This document shows, one piece after another, positions 20,600-29,424 of a stretch of 64,000 nt of DNA. This DNA comes from Anaerolinea thermophila. Its GTDB lineage: Bacteria; Chloroflexota; Anaerolineae; Anaerolineales; Anaerolineaceae. The stretch lies in NCBI RefSeq assembly GCF_020723905.1, contig NZ_DYHZ01000004.1, forward strand, positions 328,636-392,635, given 5' to 3'. The position numbers and the translations under genes were made by a program. How positions within the stretch are numbered: the stretch's first letter is position 1; each line of letters opens with the position of its first letter. The notes below the pieces were generated by a model. It searched no databases. It saw nothing but the letters and a program-made list of their open reading frames with translations, and was not told the origin of the DNA.

Positions 20600-21214
20600 A
20601 TGAACCCGTGGAATATTCTGTCTTTCATGGCGCTGGGGTTCACCATGGGGAGTATCCCCTTTGCCTATATTCTGGCAAGGGTCTTTACCGGTAGAGATGT
20701 GCGCGCCATTGGTGATGGCAACCCCGGCGCGGCAAACGCCTGGAAAGCAGGCGGATGGCGCATCGGCTTGCTGGCGGTTTTCTTTGACCTGTGCAAGGGC
20801 TTTCTGCCGCTCTTTCTGGCACAGCGCGCCGGTTTGAGCGAGTGGGCGCTGGTTCCGGTGGCGCTCTCACCCATTCTGGGGCACGCCTTACAGCCGTTCC
20901 TGCAGTTCCGCGGGGGCAAGGCGCTGGCGGTCAGCGGGGGGGTGTGGCTGGCGTGGATTGGTCCGCGCGTCTTCCCCATTTACGCTTCGCTCACCCTGCC
21001 GGTGCTGGCGCTTCAGGAAGAGCACGCCTGGGCGGCGTTTTCGGGTACGCTGGCACTGCTGGCGTATGCCCTCTGGCTGGGCACCTCGCCCGCGCTGATC
21101 GTCTTTGCCGCTCTGAACATGGTGCTCATCGGCTGGACGCACCGTCGTGAACTGGCGCATGCCCCCCGCCCGAGGGCATGGGTGGGACATTTGCTCTCCC
21201 GGAGGGAGGTATGA
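20600..21214 (+). CDS. plsY: Acyl-phosphate:glycerol-3-phosphate acyltransferase
   Basis: The 204-residue membrane enzyme makes lysophosphatidate, the first step of phospholipid synthesis. The three PlsY motifs are present: G-S-I-P-F-A-Y at about residue 17, G-D-G-N-P-G-A-A-N-A-W at about 40, and G-H-A-L-Q-P-F-L-Q-F-R-G-G-K-A-L. Several membrane helices separate them. ATG 20600 has GGGAGGTG 5-6 bases upstream; the frame continues 28 codons upstream without support. The stop overlaps the next gene's start (ATGA), so the two are translationally coupled. Confidence 0.93.
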   Translation: MNPWNILSFMALGFTMGSIPFAYILARVFTGRDVRAIGDGNPGAANAWKAGGWRIGLLAVFFDLCKGFLPLFLAQRAGLSEWALVPVALSPILGHALQPFLQFRGGKALAVSGGVWLAWIGPRVFPIYASLTLPVLALQEEHAWAAFSGTLALLAYALWLGTSPALIVFAALNMVLIGWTHRRELAHAPRPRAWVGHLLSRREV

Positions 21215-22383
21215 ACGGCGTACCCCTGTTGCCTTTCTTTGAACATTCCCCTCAGATGGTGCTTTTTTTCCTGACGCTGGGGGTGATCATTGCGCTGTCG
21301 AACTTCTTTCTGGTGCGCCGCCTGAGCGATTATCCCGCCCCGAAGCGGTTTCCGCGCGTCTCGGTGCTGGTTCCAGCGCGAAACGAAGAGAACAACATTG
21401 AAGCCTGTGTGCGATCCCTGCTGAAACAGGATTACCCCGATTACGAGGTGCTGGTGCTGGACGATCATTCCACCGACCGCACCGGCGCCATTCTGGAGCG
21501 GCTGGCGGGTGAATTTTCCCATCTGCGCGTGCTGAAGGGTGCGCCCCTTCCGCCGGGCTGGTTTGGCAAGCACTGGGCATGTCATCAACTGGCGCAGGCG
21601 GCGCAGGGCGAACTGCTGCTCTTCACCGACGCCGATACCCGCCATGCCCCTGCCATGCTCCGCCATGCGGTGTCTGCCCAGATGGCGGAAGACGCCGACC
21701 TGCTCACCGCATTTCCCTATGAGGAAACCCTCACCTGGGGGGAGAAACTCATCATCCCGGTGATGGGGTTTGGCATCTTTTCGTTTTTGCCGGTGGCGCT
21801 GGCACAAAAACTGGGCTGGCGCGGGCTTTCGGTAACTATCGGACAGTTCATGCTCTTCCGCCGCTCGGCGTTTGAAGCCATCGGCGGGTTTGCCGCCGTG
21901 CGCGATCATGCTGTGGATGATGTGGCTTTAGGACGGCGGATTCTGGAGCAGGGCTTCCGCTGGCGCCTGCTGGATGCCACGGATGAGGTGCATTGCCGCA
22001 TGTACCACAATTTCCGTGAGGCGGTGGACGGCTTTACCAAAAACGTCTTCGCTTTCTTCGATTACCATGTCCTTCTGTACGTGCTGGCGTGGATGTGGGT
22101 GACGGTCTGTTTCCTCGAGCCGCCGCTGGCTCTGCTGGGGTCTGCACTCCACCTTCCTCTGACCGATTTTCCCCCTGCGCTGGCGCAGGTGGCGGTGGTG
22201 GAAACGCTCTTCCTGTGGGTGATTGCCGCCATGCGCTTCCGCTTTCCGCCGGTGGTCATCCTCTTCTACCCGGTGAGCATTGCGCTCTTCGTGGGGATTG
22301 CCGTGCGTTCTTTTGTCTTCACCCTGCGGGGGCAGGCGGTGTGGAAAGGGCGCACCCTTTCCCGTCCTGCCCTGCGATGGTGA
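21211..22383 (+). CDS. Family 2 glycosyltransferase with C-terminal membrane helices
   Basis: The 390-residue protein has an N-terminal membrane segment and a GT-A domain: V-L-V-P-A-R-N-E-E-N-N-I, V-L-D-D-H-S-T-D-R-T, then the metal-binding F-T-D-A-D-T and a D-H-A-V-D-D-V-A-L-G-R-R block. Four hydrophobic helices form the C-terminus. The L-P-P-G-W-F-G-K-x-W-A-C stretch resembles lipid or carotenoid glucosyltransferases of the CrtQ/HpnB type. Coupling to plsY (ATGA overlap) supports a role in membrane glycolipid formation; this is inference. ATG 21211 has GGAGGGAGG directly upstream. Confidence 0.85.
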   Translation: MNGVPLLPFFEHSPQMVLFFLTLGVIIALSNFFLVRRLSDYPAPKRFPRVSVLVPARNEENNIEACVRSLLKQDYPDYEVLVLDDHSTDRTGAILERLAGEFSHLRVLKGAPLPPGWFGKHWACHQLAQAAQGELLLFTDADTRHAPAMLRHAVSAQMAEDADLLTAFPYEETLTWGEKLIIPVMGFGIFSFLPVALAQKLGWRGLSVTIGQFMLFRRSAFEAIGGFAAVRDHAVDDVALGRRILEQGFRWRLLDATDEVHCRMYHNFREAVDGFTKNVFAFFDYHVLLYVLAWMWVTVCFLEPPLALLGSALHLPLTDFPPALAQVAVVETLFLWVIAAMRFRFPPVVILFYPVSIALFVGIAVRSFVFTLRGQAVWKGRTLSRPALRW

Positions 22384-22421
22384 AAAAACTTGAAGGAAAG
22401 GCTGACTGGCAAAGGGTCGCC

Positions 22422-22458
22422 GGGCACGCGCGAAAGACGCCAGCGCGTGCCCTTTTTT
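22422..22458 (+). terminator. Intrinsic terminator after the glycosyltransferase
   Basis: A 10-bp perfect stem (GGGCACGCGC 22422-22431 with GCGCGTGCCC 22443-22452) followed by six Ts. Confidence 0.9.
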
Positions 22459-22567
22459 CTGGACAGATTAAAAAAATAACAATTTCATCACTAAATCAAG
22501 AAAACATATAGAGATTATGGTAAGATTGGCATGTTTGTTCCCTCTCGTACCTGTGTAAGGGAGTTGC

Positions 22568-25500
22568 ATGAAAATTCGGTTGTTCTTATTATGTTTGTTG
22601 TCGATTCTGCTTTTACCGGTTCTCCCTGCCCACGCCATCGCTTCCCCCGAATCTTTACCGCCCCGCTTTCAACGAATCAGTGTGGATGAAGGATTGTCCA
22701 ACGCCGCCGCCATGTGCATCCTGCAGGATCGCGATGGCTTCCTGTGGGTTTGCACGCAGAACGGCTTGAATCTGTACGATGGTTACCGCTTCACCGTTTT
22801 CCGCCCCGACCCGAAAAATCCCTACAGTCTGCAGTCCAGCATTGTGCTGGCGGGTGTGGAGACACCCGACGGCATGCTGTGGTTCGGTACCGATGGCGCC
22901 GGGCTGGCGCGCTACGACAAAGCCCTGCGGCGCTTCATCCATTACCGCCACGATCCCGGCAATCCGCGCAGTCTGCCCAGCGATTCGGTCTGGTCGCTCT
23001 TTGTCGATTCGCAGGGCACGCTGTGGGTGGGTTCCCGCGGCGGCTTGAGCCGCTGGGATGGCGAAGATCAGGGATTCACCAACTTCCTGCCCACCCCGGC
23101 AGATTCCCGCCCGCTGAGCAAGTGGGTTCTGCGCATTGGCGAGGACTCGCGCGGCGCTCTGTGGGTGGGTACGCGCTACGGTTTAAACCGCTTTGACCGT
23201 CAGTCTCAAACCTTTTCCGTGTTTCTGCCCGACGCGCAAAAACCGGGCACCATCTCCAGCGAACAGGTCTGGGCAATTTATGAGGACAGCCGGGGTACGC
23301 TGTGGCTGGGCACCCGCTTTGGTGGTCTGGTGCGCTTCGACCCCGTCACTGAGACGTTCACCGCCTACCGCCGCGACCCCGCCAATCCCGCCAGTTTGAG
23401 CGACGATACCGTGTGGGACATCCTTGAAACGCCCGACGGCATGCTCTGGCTGGGCACCGAGAAGGGCGGGGTTAACCGCTTTGACCCGATTACCGGTACG
23501 TTTGAAGCCTTTCGCACATCCATAAATAACCCGGAGAGTTTAAGCAGTGATGATATCTACCGCCTCTTTCTGGATCGCTCGGGGGTGCTGTGGGCAGGCA
23601 GCCGCAACGGCGGTTTAAACAAACTCTCACCTGCCCGTCAGCGCTTCACGCTGCTGAAAGCCCAGCCGGGCGACCCTCATGGACTGAGCACCAGCAATCT
23701 CTTCGCGCTGTGGACGGGCGGCGACGGCATTCTCTGGGTGGGGACACAGGGCGGTGGGTTAAATAAGGTCAATCGCCGTACCGGCGAGGTGACCGTGTAC
23801 CGCAACGACCCCCTCAACCCCGGCAGTCTGGGCGGCGATACCATCACGGCTTTTTATGCTGCCGACCCCGACACGCTGTGGATTGCCACCAGCGGCGGCG
23901 GCTTGAGCCGCATGGAAATCCCTTCGGAGACCTTTACCACCTACCTGCGCAACCCCGACGATCCCGCCAGTCTGCCCAGCAACTTCTTAACCTCGATGGT
24001 CCCCGCCGGGCAGGGGAAGTTCTGGCTGGGCACGCTGGGGTTTGGTCTGGTGCTGTTTGACCCCGCTACCGGACGGGCGCAGACTTACCGTCATCAAGCC
24101 GATCAGCCCGCCTCGCTGATTGACGACACCGTCAACGTGCTTTTGTCCGATGGCAATCGCGGGCTGTGGGTGGGCACGCACCGCGGCGGACTGGATTATC
24201 TGGATTTTCAGAGCGGCGAGTTCCGGCATGCCCTGCACGACCCTGCCAACCCCTTCAGTTTGAGCGACAACACCGTGTTTTCGCTGTACCGCGACCGGCA
24301 GGGCACGCTGTGGGTGGGCACGTTGAGCGGCTTGAACCGCTACGATCCTGCTCTGCCCGGCTTTCGCGCCTATCACCTTGCCGATGGACTGCCCAATGAG
24401 ACGGTTTACGGCATTCTGGAAGATGAATCGGGCTATCTCTGGCTCAGCACGGCGCGCGGGCTGGCACGGCTGGACCCTGTCAGCGGGGAAGTGCTCACCT
24501 ACACCCTTGAGGATGGGTTGCAGAGCAATCAGTTCAACCAGTACAGCGCTTTCCGTGCTCCTGATGGCGAACTGCTGTTTGGCGGTCCGGGCGGCTTGAA
24601 CGCTTTTTACCCTGAACAACTGACGCGCAACGAAACGCCCCCTGCCATTGTCTTCAGCGGTTTTTCGCTCTTTAACCAGCCCTTGCCGGTGGGCGGCGAA
24701 GTCCTCCCGCAGGACATCAACACCCTCACCGAGATTTCACTGCGCTACGACCAGAACGTCTTTTCCATCGAGTTTGCCGCGCTGGATTACCAGAACCCTG
24801 CCCAGAACCGCTACCAGTACAAACTGGAAGGCTTCGACCGCGACTGGCTTCCCGCCGGAGAGCATCGTTCTGCTACCTACACCAATCTCAACCCGGGGAC
24901 GTACACCTTCCTGGTGCGCGCTTCCAATAACGACGGCGTGTGGAGTGAGAAACCGCGCGCCGTTCATATCGTTATCCGTCCGCCGTGGTGGCAAACGCAG
25001 GCGTTTTACCTTCTGATGCTGGCGGCGCTGGGGGGACTGGTGGTGGGGATTATCCGCTGGCGCACTGCGGAGATGCGCCGCCGCACGCGTGAACTGGAAC
25101 ACGCTGTAGAAGATCGCACCCGCGAGTTGAGCGGAACCAACCAGAAACTGGAAGAGGAAATCAGGGAACGCATCAACGTTCAGCGCGAACTGGAGTACCT
25201 GGTGAGTACCGACCCGCTGACGGGCGTGTATAACCGGCGCTTCTTCTTTACCTCGCTGGATGAGGAATTCGCTCAGGTCTCACCGCCTGAGCGCCGCCGC
25301 TATGCCGTTATCCTGCTGGATGTGGATCACTTTAAGAATATCAACGATCAGCACGGGCATCTGGTTGGCGATCAGGTGCTGGTAACGGTAGCCGACATGT
25401 TACGTAAGTATGTGCGCACGAGTGACATCGTCGCCCGGTATGGAGGAGAGGAGTTCGTCATCTACATGCCCGAAACCACTGCGGGTGAGGCGCGCTCGGT

Positions 25501-25738
25501 TGCCGAGCGCATTCGGCGGATGATTGAGGAACAAACCCGCTACCTGCATGGCTTTGCCGTCACCGTCAGCGTGGGGGTTGCGGTGAAAGCCCTCAATGAG
25601 GAGGTGCGCTTCGATGAGGTGCTTCGGCGCGCCGATGCCGCTCTGTACGCCGCCAAGCACCGTGGGCGCAACTGCGTGGTGCTGGATGGGGAAAAGAAAG
25701 GGGAGGGGGAGACAGAGTCGTCCCAGGCAGGGGGATAG
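22568..25738 (+). CDS. Two-component-type beta-propeller sensor fused to a diguanylate cyclase
   Basis: The 1056-residue protein starts with a signal peptide (about 1-25, ending A-H-A). About twelve Reg_prop propeller repeats follow (recurring G-x-L-W-V-G-T-x-x-G-L-N-R), then a Y_Y_Y domain (about 720-805), one membrane helix (about 812-835) and a coiled coil. The cytoplasmic GGDEF domain has D-P-L-T-G-V-Y-N-R-R at about residue 881 and the active site G-G-E-E-F near 958. An R-T-S-D five residues before GGEEF matches the allosteric I-site. It should sense an external ligand, probably a sugar, and make cyclic di-GMP. Most propeller/Y_Y_Y proteins end in a histidine kinase instead. AAGGGAG precedes the ATG. 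Confidence 0.93.
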   Translation: MKIRLFLLCLLSILLLPVLPAHAIASPESLPPRFQRISVDEGLSNAAAMCILQDRDGFLWVCTQNGLNLYDGYRFTVFRPDPKNPYSLQSSIVLAGVETPDGMLWFGTDGAGLARYDKALRRFIHYRHDPGNPRSLPSDSVWSLFVDSQGTLWVGSRGGLSRWDGEDQGFTNFLPTPADSRPLSKWVLRIGEDSRGALWVGTRYGLNRFDRQSQTFSVFLPDAQKPGTISSEQVWAIYEDSRGTLWLGTRFGGLVRFDPVTETFTAYRRDPANPASLSDDTVWDILETPDGMLWLGTEKGGVNRFDPITGTFEAFRTSINNPESLSSDDIYRLFLDRSGVLWAGSRNGGLNKLSPARQRFTLLKAQPGDPHGLSTSNLFALWTGGDGILWVGTQGGGLNKVNRRTGEVTVYRNDPLNPGSLGGDTITAFYAADPDTLWIATSGGGLSRMEIPSETFTTYLRNPDDPASLPSNFLTSMVPAGQGKFWLGTLGFGLVLFDPATGRAQTYRHQADQPASLIDDTVNVLLSDGNRGLWVGTHRGGLDYLDFQSGEFRHALHDPANPFSLSDNTVFSLYRDRQGTLWVGTLSGLNRYDPALPGFRAYHLADGLPNETVYGILEDESGYLWLSTARGLARLDPVSGEVLTYTLEDGLQSNQFNQYSAFRAPDGELLFGGPGGLNAFYPEQLTRNETPPAIVFSGFSLFNQPLPVGGEVLPQDINTLTEISLRYDQNVFSIEFAALDYQNPAQNRYQYKLEGFDRDWLPAGEHRSATYTNLNPGTYTFLVRASNNDGVWSEKPRAVHIVIRPPWWQTQAFYLLMLAALGGLVVGIIRWRTAEMRRRTRELEHAVEDRTRELSGTNQKLEEEIRERINVQRELEYLVSTDPLTGVYNRRFFFTSLDEEFAQVSPPERRRYAVILLDVDHFKNINDQHGHLVGDQVLVTVADMLRKYVRTSDIVARYGGEEFVIYMPETTAGEARSVAERIRRMIEEQTRYLHGFAVTVSVGVAVKALNEEVRFDEVLRRADAALYAAKHRGRNCVVLDGEKKGEGETESSQAGG

Positions 25739-25744
25739 ATTTTC

Positions 25745-26590
25745 TTAACCCCTGAAACTGCCAAATCCTGTAAGCAGGCGCAGGGCAACTGCCAGCGCCA
25801 TCCCGCCCAGTGCCAGCGCCATCACCGCCCGGTCGGCGGCGGAGAGGCGCGACTCGTGCAGGAAGGTGCGTTGAGGGCTGCCCGAAAACGCCCGCGACTG
25901 CAGGACCACCTCTAACTGCTGGGAGCGCACCAGCGCCCCCAGAATGAGCGGTACGGCGATGCGCGCGTACACCTGCACCCGTTCCCACGGACGCAGGCGC
26001 TCCACTGCCAGCCCGCGCAGGCGCTGGGCTTCGATGATGGTCTGGGCTTCGGCGAAGAGCAGAGGGAAGAAGCGCAGGGTTGCCGAGAAGATGAATGCCA
26101 GTGTGTAAGGCACACGCGCCCGCACCATCCCCACCACCACCTGATCCACATCGCTGGTGAAGATGACCAGCGGCACAATCATCACCACACTGAGGGTCTT
26201 CAGCACGGTATTTAACCCGTAGAGCAAACCCTCGCGAGTCAGCCCGCCGCCCCCGATGAGGCGCCAGTTTTCGGGAAAACGCAGGAGATAGGTCAACTGT
26301 TCCCGCCCCAGCAGGGAACGCACCTGCTCGACATTGAAAAAACCATGAGTGAGCAGGAGCAGAATGAACAGCGGGGTCATCAGCAGGAAGATGACGCGCA
26401 GATACGCCCACCGCACCCCGCCCAGCAGACAGGCAAGGAACACCGCCAGCGCCAGTCCTGCCTGCGCCAGCGGGTCTTCCCACACGAACGCAGTCACCGT
26501 CACCGCCAGCATCAACACCGCTTTGGAACGAAAATCCAGGCGGTGGAAGAGGGTGCGCTTACCGGTGCTCTGGAAGAGAATGACGCTCAT
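25745..26590 (-). CDS. ecfT: ECF transporter transmembrane subunit
   Basis: The 281-residue membrane protein of the energy-coupling factor class has five to six hydrophobic segments. Two Ala-Arg-Gly-like coupling motifs lie in its long cytoplasmic helices (A-Q-R-L-R-G and S-R-A-F-S-G), which contact the ATPase. The start is ATG 26590, overlapping the stop of the ATPase gene by ATGA and preceded by GGAGG at 8 bases. It joins the ATPase to a substrate-binding S component; the S gene lies just upstream of the ATPase gene. Confidence 0.9.
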   Translation of the reverse strand: MSVILFQSTGKRTLFHRLDFRSKAVLMLAVTVTAFVWEDPLAQAGLALAVFLACLLGGVRWAYLRVIFLLMTPLFILLLLTHGFFNVEQVRSLLGREQLTYLLRFPENWRLIGGGGLTREGLLYGLNTVLKTLSVVMIVPLVIFTSDVDQVVVGMVRARVPYTLAFIFSATLRFFPLLFAEAQTIIEAQRLRGLAVERLRPWERVQVYARIAVPLILGALVRSQQLEVVLQSRAFSGSPQRTFLHESRLSAADRAVMALALGGMALAVALRLLTGFGSFRG

Positions 26591-28317
26591 TCCGTTGCCT
26601 CCGCAAGCCAGCACTGCGCCACTTCCTGCGGGGTGAGCAGTGGCAGGGGGACCTGCCAGCGCGCTTCCAGCGCCTGCGCCAGTTTGACCGCCTGCGGCTG
26701 GGTCAGCGCGGTACGCTCCAGTGCGGCAAGGTTGTGGTAGGCTTCCCGCAGGGGGGCATCTAGCAGGAGATGTCCTTTGTTCATCAGGAGCGCCCGCTCG
26801 GCGTAACCCGGCATCAGGTACAGGTGATGGGTGATCACCAGGATGGTTTTGCCCATGCGGTGCAGGTCGCGGGTGATGTCGAGGATGGCGGTGGCTCCCG
26901 CCAGATCCTGTCCGGTGGTGGGTTCGTCAAAGATGAGCACCTCTGGCTGAAGCGCCAGCACCGCGGCGATGACCACACGGGCGCGCTCGCCTTTGGGGAG
27001 GGAGAAGGGATGCCGCTGGCGCACATCGTTCAGGCGCAGAGCATCCAGGGCTTCATCGGTGCGGCGGCGCACTTCATCGGCGGGGTAGTGCAGATGACGC
27101 AGGGCAAAGGCAATTTCGTCTTCGACTGTGCGGTTGAACAACTGCAAATCGGGGTTCTGTCCCACATAGCCGATGCGCCGGGCGGCGTCGGCGGTGGAGA
27201 GGGTGCGGGTGTCCTGCCCGGCAAAGTGCACCTCACCGCGGGTGGGTTGAAGCAGGTTGACAAAGTGGCGCACCAGGGTGCTCTTGCCCGCGCCGTTTTG
27301 CCCGGCAATCAGCACATACTCTCCAGCGTGAATGTCGAACGAAACCCCGCACAGGGCGTGCGTCCCGTTGGGGTAGATGTGATGCAGGTCGCGTACGGTG
27401 ATCAGCGCTTCGGCGGAGGGACGGGTTGCCCCGGACGCAGGAATCGCAGGTAGATGGACAGGGCGCGGCAGGTCTTTCAGCCGGTTCAGCCCTTCGGACA
27501 GGCGCACCGGCAGGGATGCGCCGGGAGGGAGCAGATGGCGCACCAGCCAGAAGGTCTTTGCTACCTGTGGCGGACGCACGCCGTATTCCTCCAGCAGGGG
27601 CACGTTGCCGTAAATCTCCTCCGGTGTGCCTTCTGCTACGATGGCACCCTTTGCCAGCAGGATGAGACGGTGGGCGCTTTCTGCCAGTTCCTCGGCGGCA
27701 TGCCCGCTGATGACGATGGTCATGCCCATGGTATGGTTGAGTTCGCGCAGGACGGCAAACACATCCTGCGCTCCCTGCGGGTCGAGTTGTGAGACGGGTT
27801 CATCCAGCACCAGCAAATCGGGCTGGACTGCCAGGGCGGCGGCAATGGCAAGGCGCTGTTTCTGTCCGCCGGAGAGTTCCGAGGGATGGCGTTTGGGCAG
27901 GTTTTCGAGGCGCACCATCTCCAGCACGCGCGGGATGCGGGCGCGGATTTCCTCCGCCGGGACGTTCAGGTTTTCCAGGGCAAAGGCAATTTCGTTCTCC
28001 ACCGAGGTGGCGATCAACTGCGTTTCGGGGTCTTCCAGTACCATGCCAACATGGCGCGCCAGTTGATGGATGGGGGTGTCCACGGTGTCCAGCCCGGCAA
28101 CGCGCAGATGTCCAAAAAATCGCCCACCGTAAAATTGCGGGACAATGCCGTTGAGGGTCAGGCAAAAGGTGGTTTTGCCCGCGCCGGTTGCGCCAATCAC
28201 CCCCAGCAGTTCGCCTTTGCGCACGGTCAGGTTGATTTCCTGCAGGGCAAAATCTGTGCGGTGAGGGTACTGGTACGAGACCTTCTCGAAGTGTGCCAGC
28301 GGGGTATGAATGTCCAT
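26587..28317 (-). CDS. ecfA: ECF transporter ATPase, two fused ABC domains
   Basis: The 576-residue protein contains two ABC units, equivalent to EcfA1-EcfA2. The first has Walker A G-A-T-G-A-G-K-T, the intact signature L-S-G-G-Q-K-Q-R and Walker B L-L-V-L-D-E-P. The second has G-Q-N-G-A-G-K-S and L-I-F-D-E-P-T-T, but the signature is changed to S-L-P-K-G-E-R, so one composite ATP site is probably weakened. It is coupled to ecfT by an ATGA overlap. A strong hairpin terminator sits only about 20 bases upstream of its start. Confidence 0.92.
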   Translation of the reverse strand: MDIHTPLAHFEKVSYQYPHRTDFALQEINLTVRKGELLGVIGATGAGKTTFCLTLNGIVPQFYGGRFFGHLRVAGLDTVDTPIHQLARHVGMVLEDPETQLIATSVENEIAFALENLNVPAEEIRARIPRVLEMVRLENLPKRHPSELSGGQKQRLAIAAALAVQPDLLVLDEPVSQLDPQGAQDVFAVLRELNHTMGMTIVISGHAAEELAESAHRLILLAKGAIVAEGTPEEIYGNVPLLEEYGVRPPQVAKTFWLVRHLLPPGASLPVRLSEGLNRLKDLPRPVHLPAIPASGATRPSAEALITVRDLHHIYPNGTHALCGVSFDIHAGEYVLIAGQNGAGKSTLVRHFVNLLQPTRGEVHFAGQDTRTLSTADAARRIGYVGQNPDLQLFNRTVEDEIAFALRHLHYPADEVRRRTDEALDALRLNDVRQRHPFSLPKGERARVVIAAVLALQPEVLIFDEPTTGQDLAGATAILDITRDLHRMGKTILVITHHLYLMPGYAERALLMNKGHLLLDAPLREAYHNLAALERTALTQPQAVKLAQALEARWQVPLPLLTPQEVAQCWLAEATE

Positions 28318-28335
28318 GCGGGATGATTGTACCAG

Positions 28336-28369
28336 AAGAAAAAAAGCGGCGGAAACCTCTCCGCCGCTT
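28336..28369 (-). terminator. Intrinsic terminator between the S component and ecfA
   Basis: On the minus strand a 9-bp stem (28344-28352 with 28361-28369) is followed by a seven-base T-run. It lies downstream of the S-component gene and immediately upstream of ecfA, so it should reduce read-through and set subunit ratios. Confidence 0.8.
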
Positions 28370-28441
28370 GAACCGCCATATCTACCTGCGCTTGCTTTTT
28401 ATCCTCCCCGCAGACCTGTTGAGGGGAGCGAGAGGCGCCTC

Positions 28442-29224
28442 CTAGTAGGCGGCGTGGGTGGGCTTGACCAGCCCGATGGCGCGCAGACCGGCAATCACGC
28501 CGGTGCCAATCACTGCGCCAATGGCGCCGCGGGTGGCAAACTCCACCGGAATGATGGGGATGAGCGTCATCCACACCTCGGCGGGCCAGTTGAACATCAG
28601 GTAGGTAATGGCGCCCGCGCAGACGTGCGCCAGACCGTAGGTCATCCATGTGCCGAGGAACAGCCCTGCCGCCAGTTTCAACAGGCTGGTGGAGGCAATC
28701 CAGCGTGCAAAGAGGGAGCGGGTAGGAAGCAGGTAGAGAATCAGCGCGCTCCAGTTGACGAAGGTGGTCATCAGCGCGGTGGAGAGCGCCACGCCGTTCT
28801 GCAAGCCGCGTCCCACATACACCACGAAGCCCAGCACGCCCAGAACGAAAGGCAACAGCCACCAGCCGCGGCGTTTTCCGCCTGCCGCCATGGCGCCTGC
28901 CGCAAAACTGGTGATCAGCGCGCTCATCACCGAGACATACCACACCCGCGTGGTGTGCGGCGCTACGAATACACCGATCAGCGTGCCGATGCCGGAGGAA
29001 ACCGCCCCGGCGAGAGGACCCAGAATCCAGCCTACCAGACTGTACACCCCCTGACTCATGGGGAAGGACCCGCCCATCCCCAGCACTGCCGAAAAGGGGA
29101 TGAACGCCAGCACGGTGACCACCGCCGCCAGCACGATGAGATAGGCTACCGGCGCGCCGTCCACACTGGCGCCTCCCAGAAACTGCACCCGGCGTTCCTC
29201 GCCGGAAGGTTGAGAAAGGGACAT
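28442..29224 (-). CDS. ECF transporter S component (substrate-binding), substrate unknown
   Basis: The 260-residue integral membrane protein has six or more helices and the glycine-rich segment G-G-S-F-P-M-S-Q-G-V-Y followed by L-G-P-L-A-G-A-V-S-S-G-I-G-T, typical of ECF S components. Position next to fused EcfA and EcfT genes supports this. The vitamin, metal or other ligand cannot be named from the sequence. ATG 29224 has GGAGGTG upstream, and mutually exclusive hairpins lie directly before that SD. Confidence 0.82.
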   Translation of the reverse strand: MSLSQPSGEERRVQFLGGASVDGAPVAYLIVLAAVVTVLAFIPFSAVLGMGGSFPMSQGVYSLVGWILGPLAGAVSSGIGTLIGVFVAPHTTRVWYVSVMSALITSFAAGAMAAGGKRRGWWLLPFVLGVLGFVVYVGRGLQNGVALSTALMTTFVNWSALILYLLPTRSLFARWIASTSLLKLAAGLFLGTWMTYGLAHVCAGAITYLMFNWPAEVWMTLIPIIPVEFATRGAIGAVIGTGVIAGLRAIGLVKPTHAAY

Positions 29225-29235
29225 GAACACCTCCA

Positions 29236-29272
29236 GGTCAGAAAATTTCCTGACGTACCCCCCGCCGTCAGG
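29236..29272 (-). promoter_or_regulatory. Possible alternative-hairpin leader before the ECF S component
   Basis: On the minus strand CCTGACG (29266-29272) can pair with CGTCAGG (29249-29255). The overlapping GTCAG (29250-29254) can instead pair with CTGAC (29237-29241), next to the SD. Only one of these can form at a time. It matches no riboswitch class that I recognise. Confidence 0.4.
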
Positions 29273-29346
29273 CTGCGCCCCAATTGTATCGCAAGTCAGG
29301 AGAAGGAGAAAAAACAAAAATCACCCGAACAAAGGAGGAAAATGTG

Positions 29347-29375
29347 TTAACTTTTTTACCAAAAACAGGTACAAT
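29347..29375 (+). promoter_or_regulatory. Promoter of the GH4 glycosidase gene
   Basis: TTAACT (29347-29352) and TACAAT (29370-29375) with an ideal 17-base spacer, about 50 bases before the ATG. Confidence 0.7.
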
Positions 29376-29424
29376 AAGACCATCCCCGTTTTTGAACTTT
29401 TGATTTTGATGGAGTGAAGCGCAC

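Noticed and set aside
22422..22458. GEMM (cyclic di-GMP) riboswitch before the GGDEF gene
   Set aside because: The GC-rich hairpin with a T-run is a simple terminator of the glycosyltransferase gene; no riboswitch core was found.
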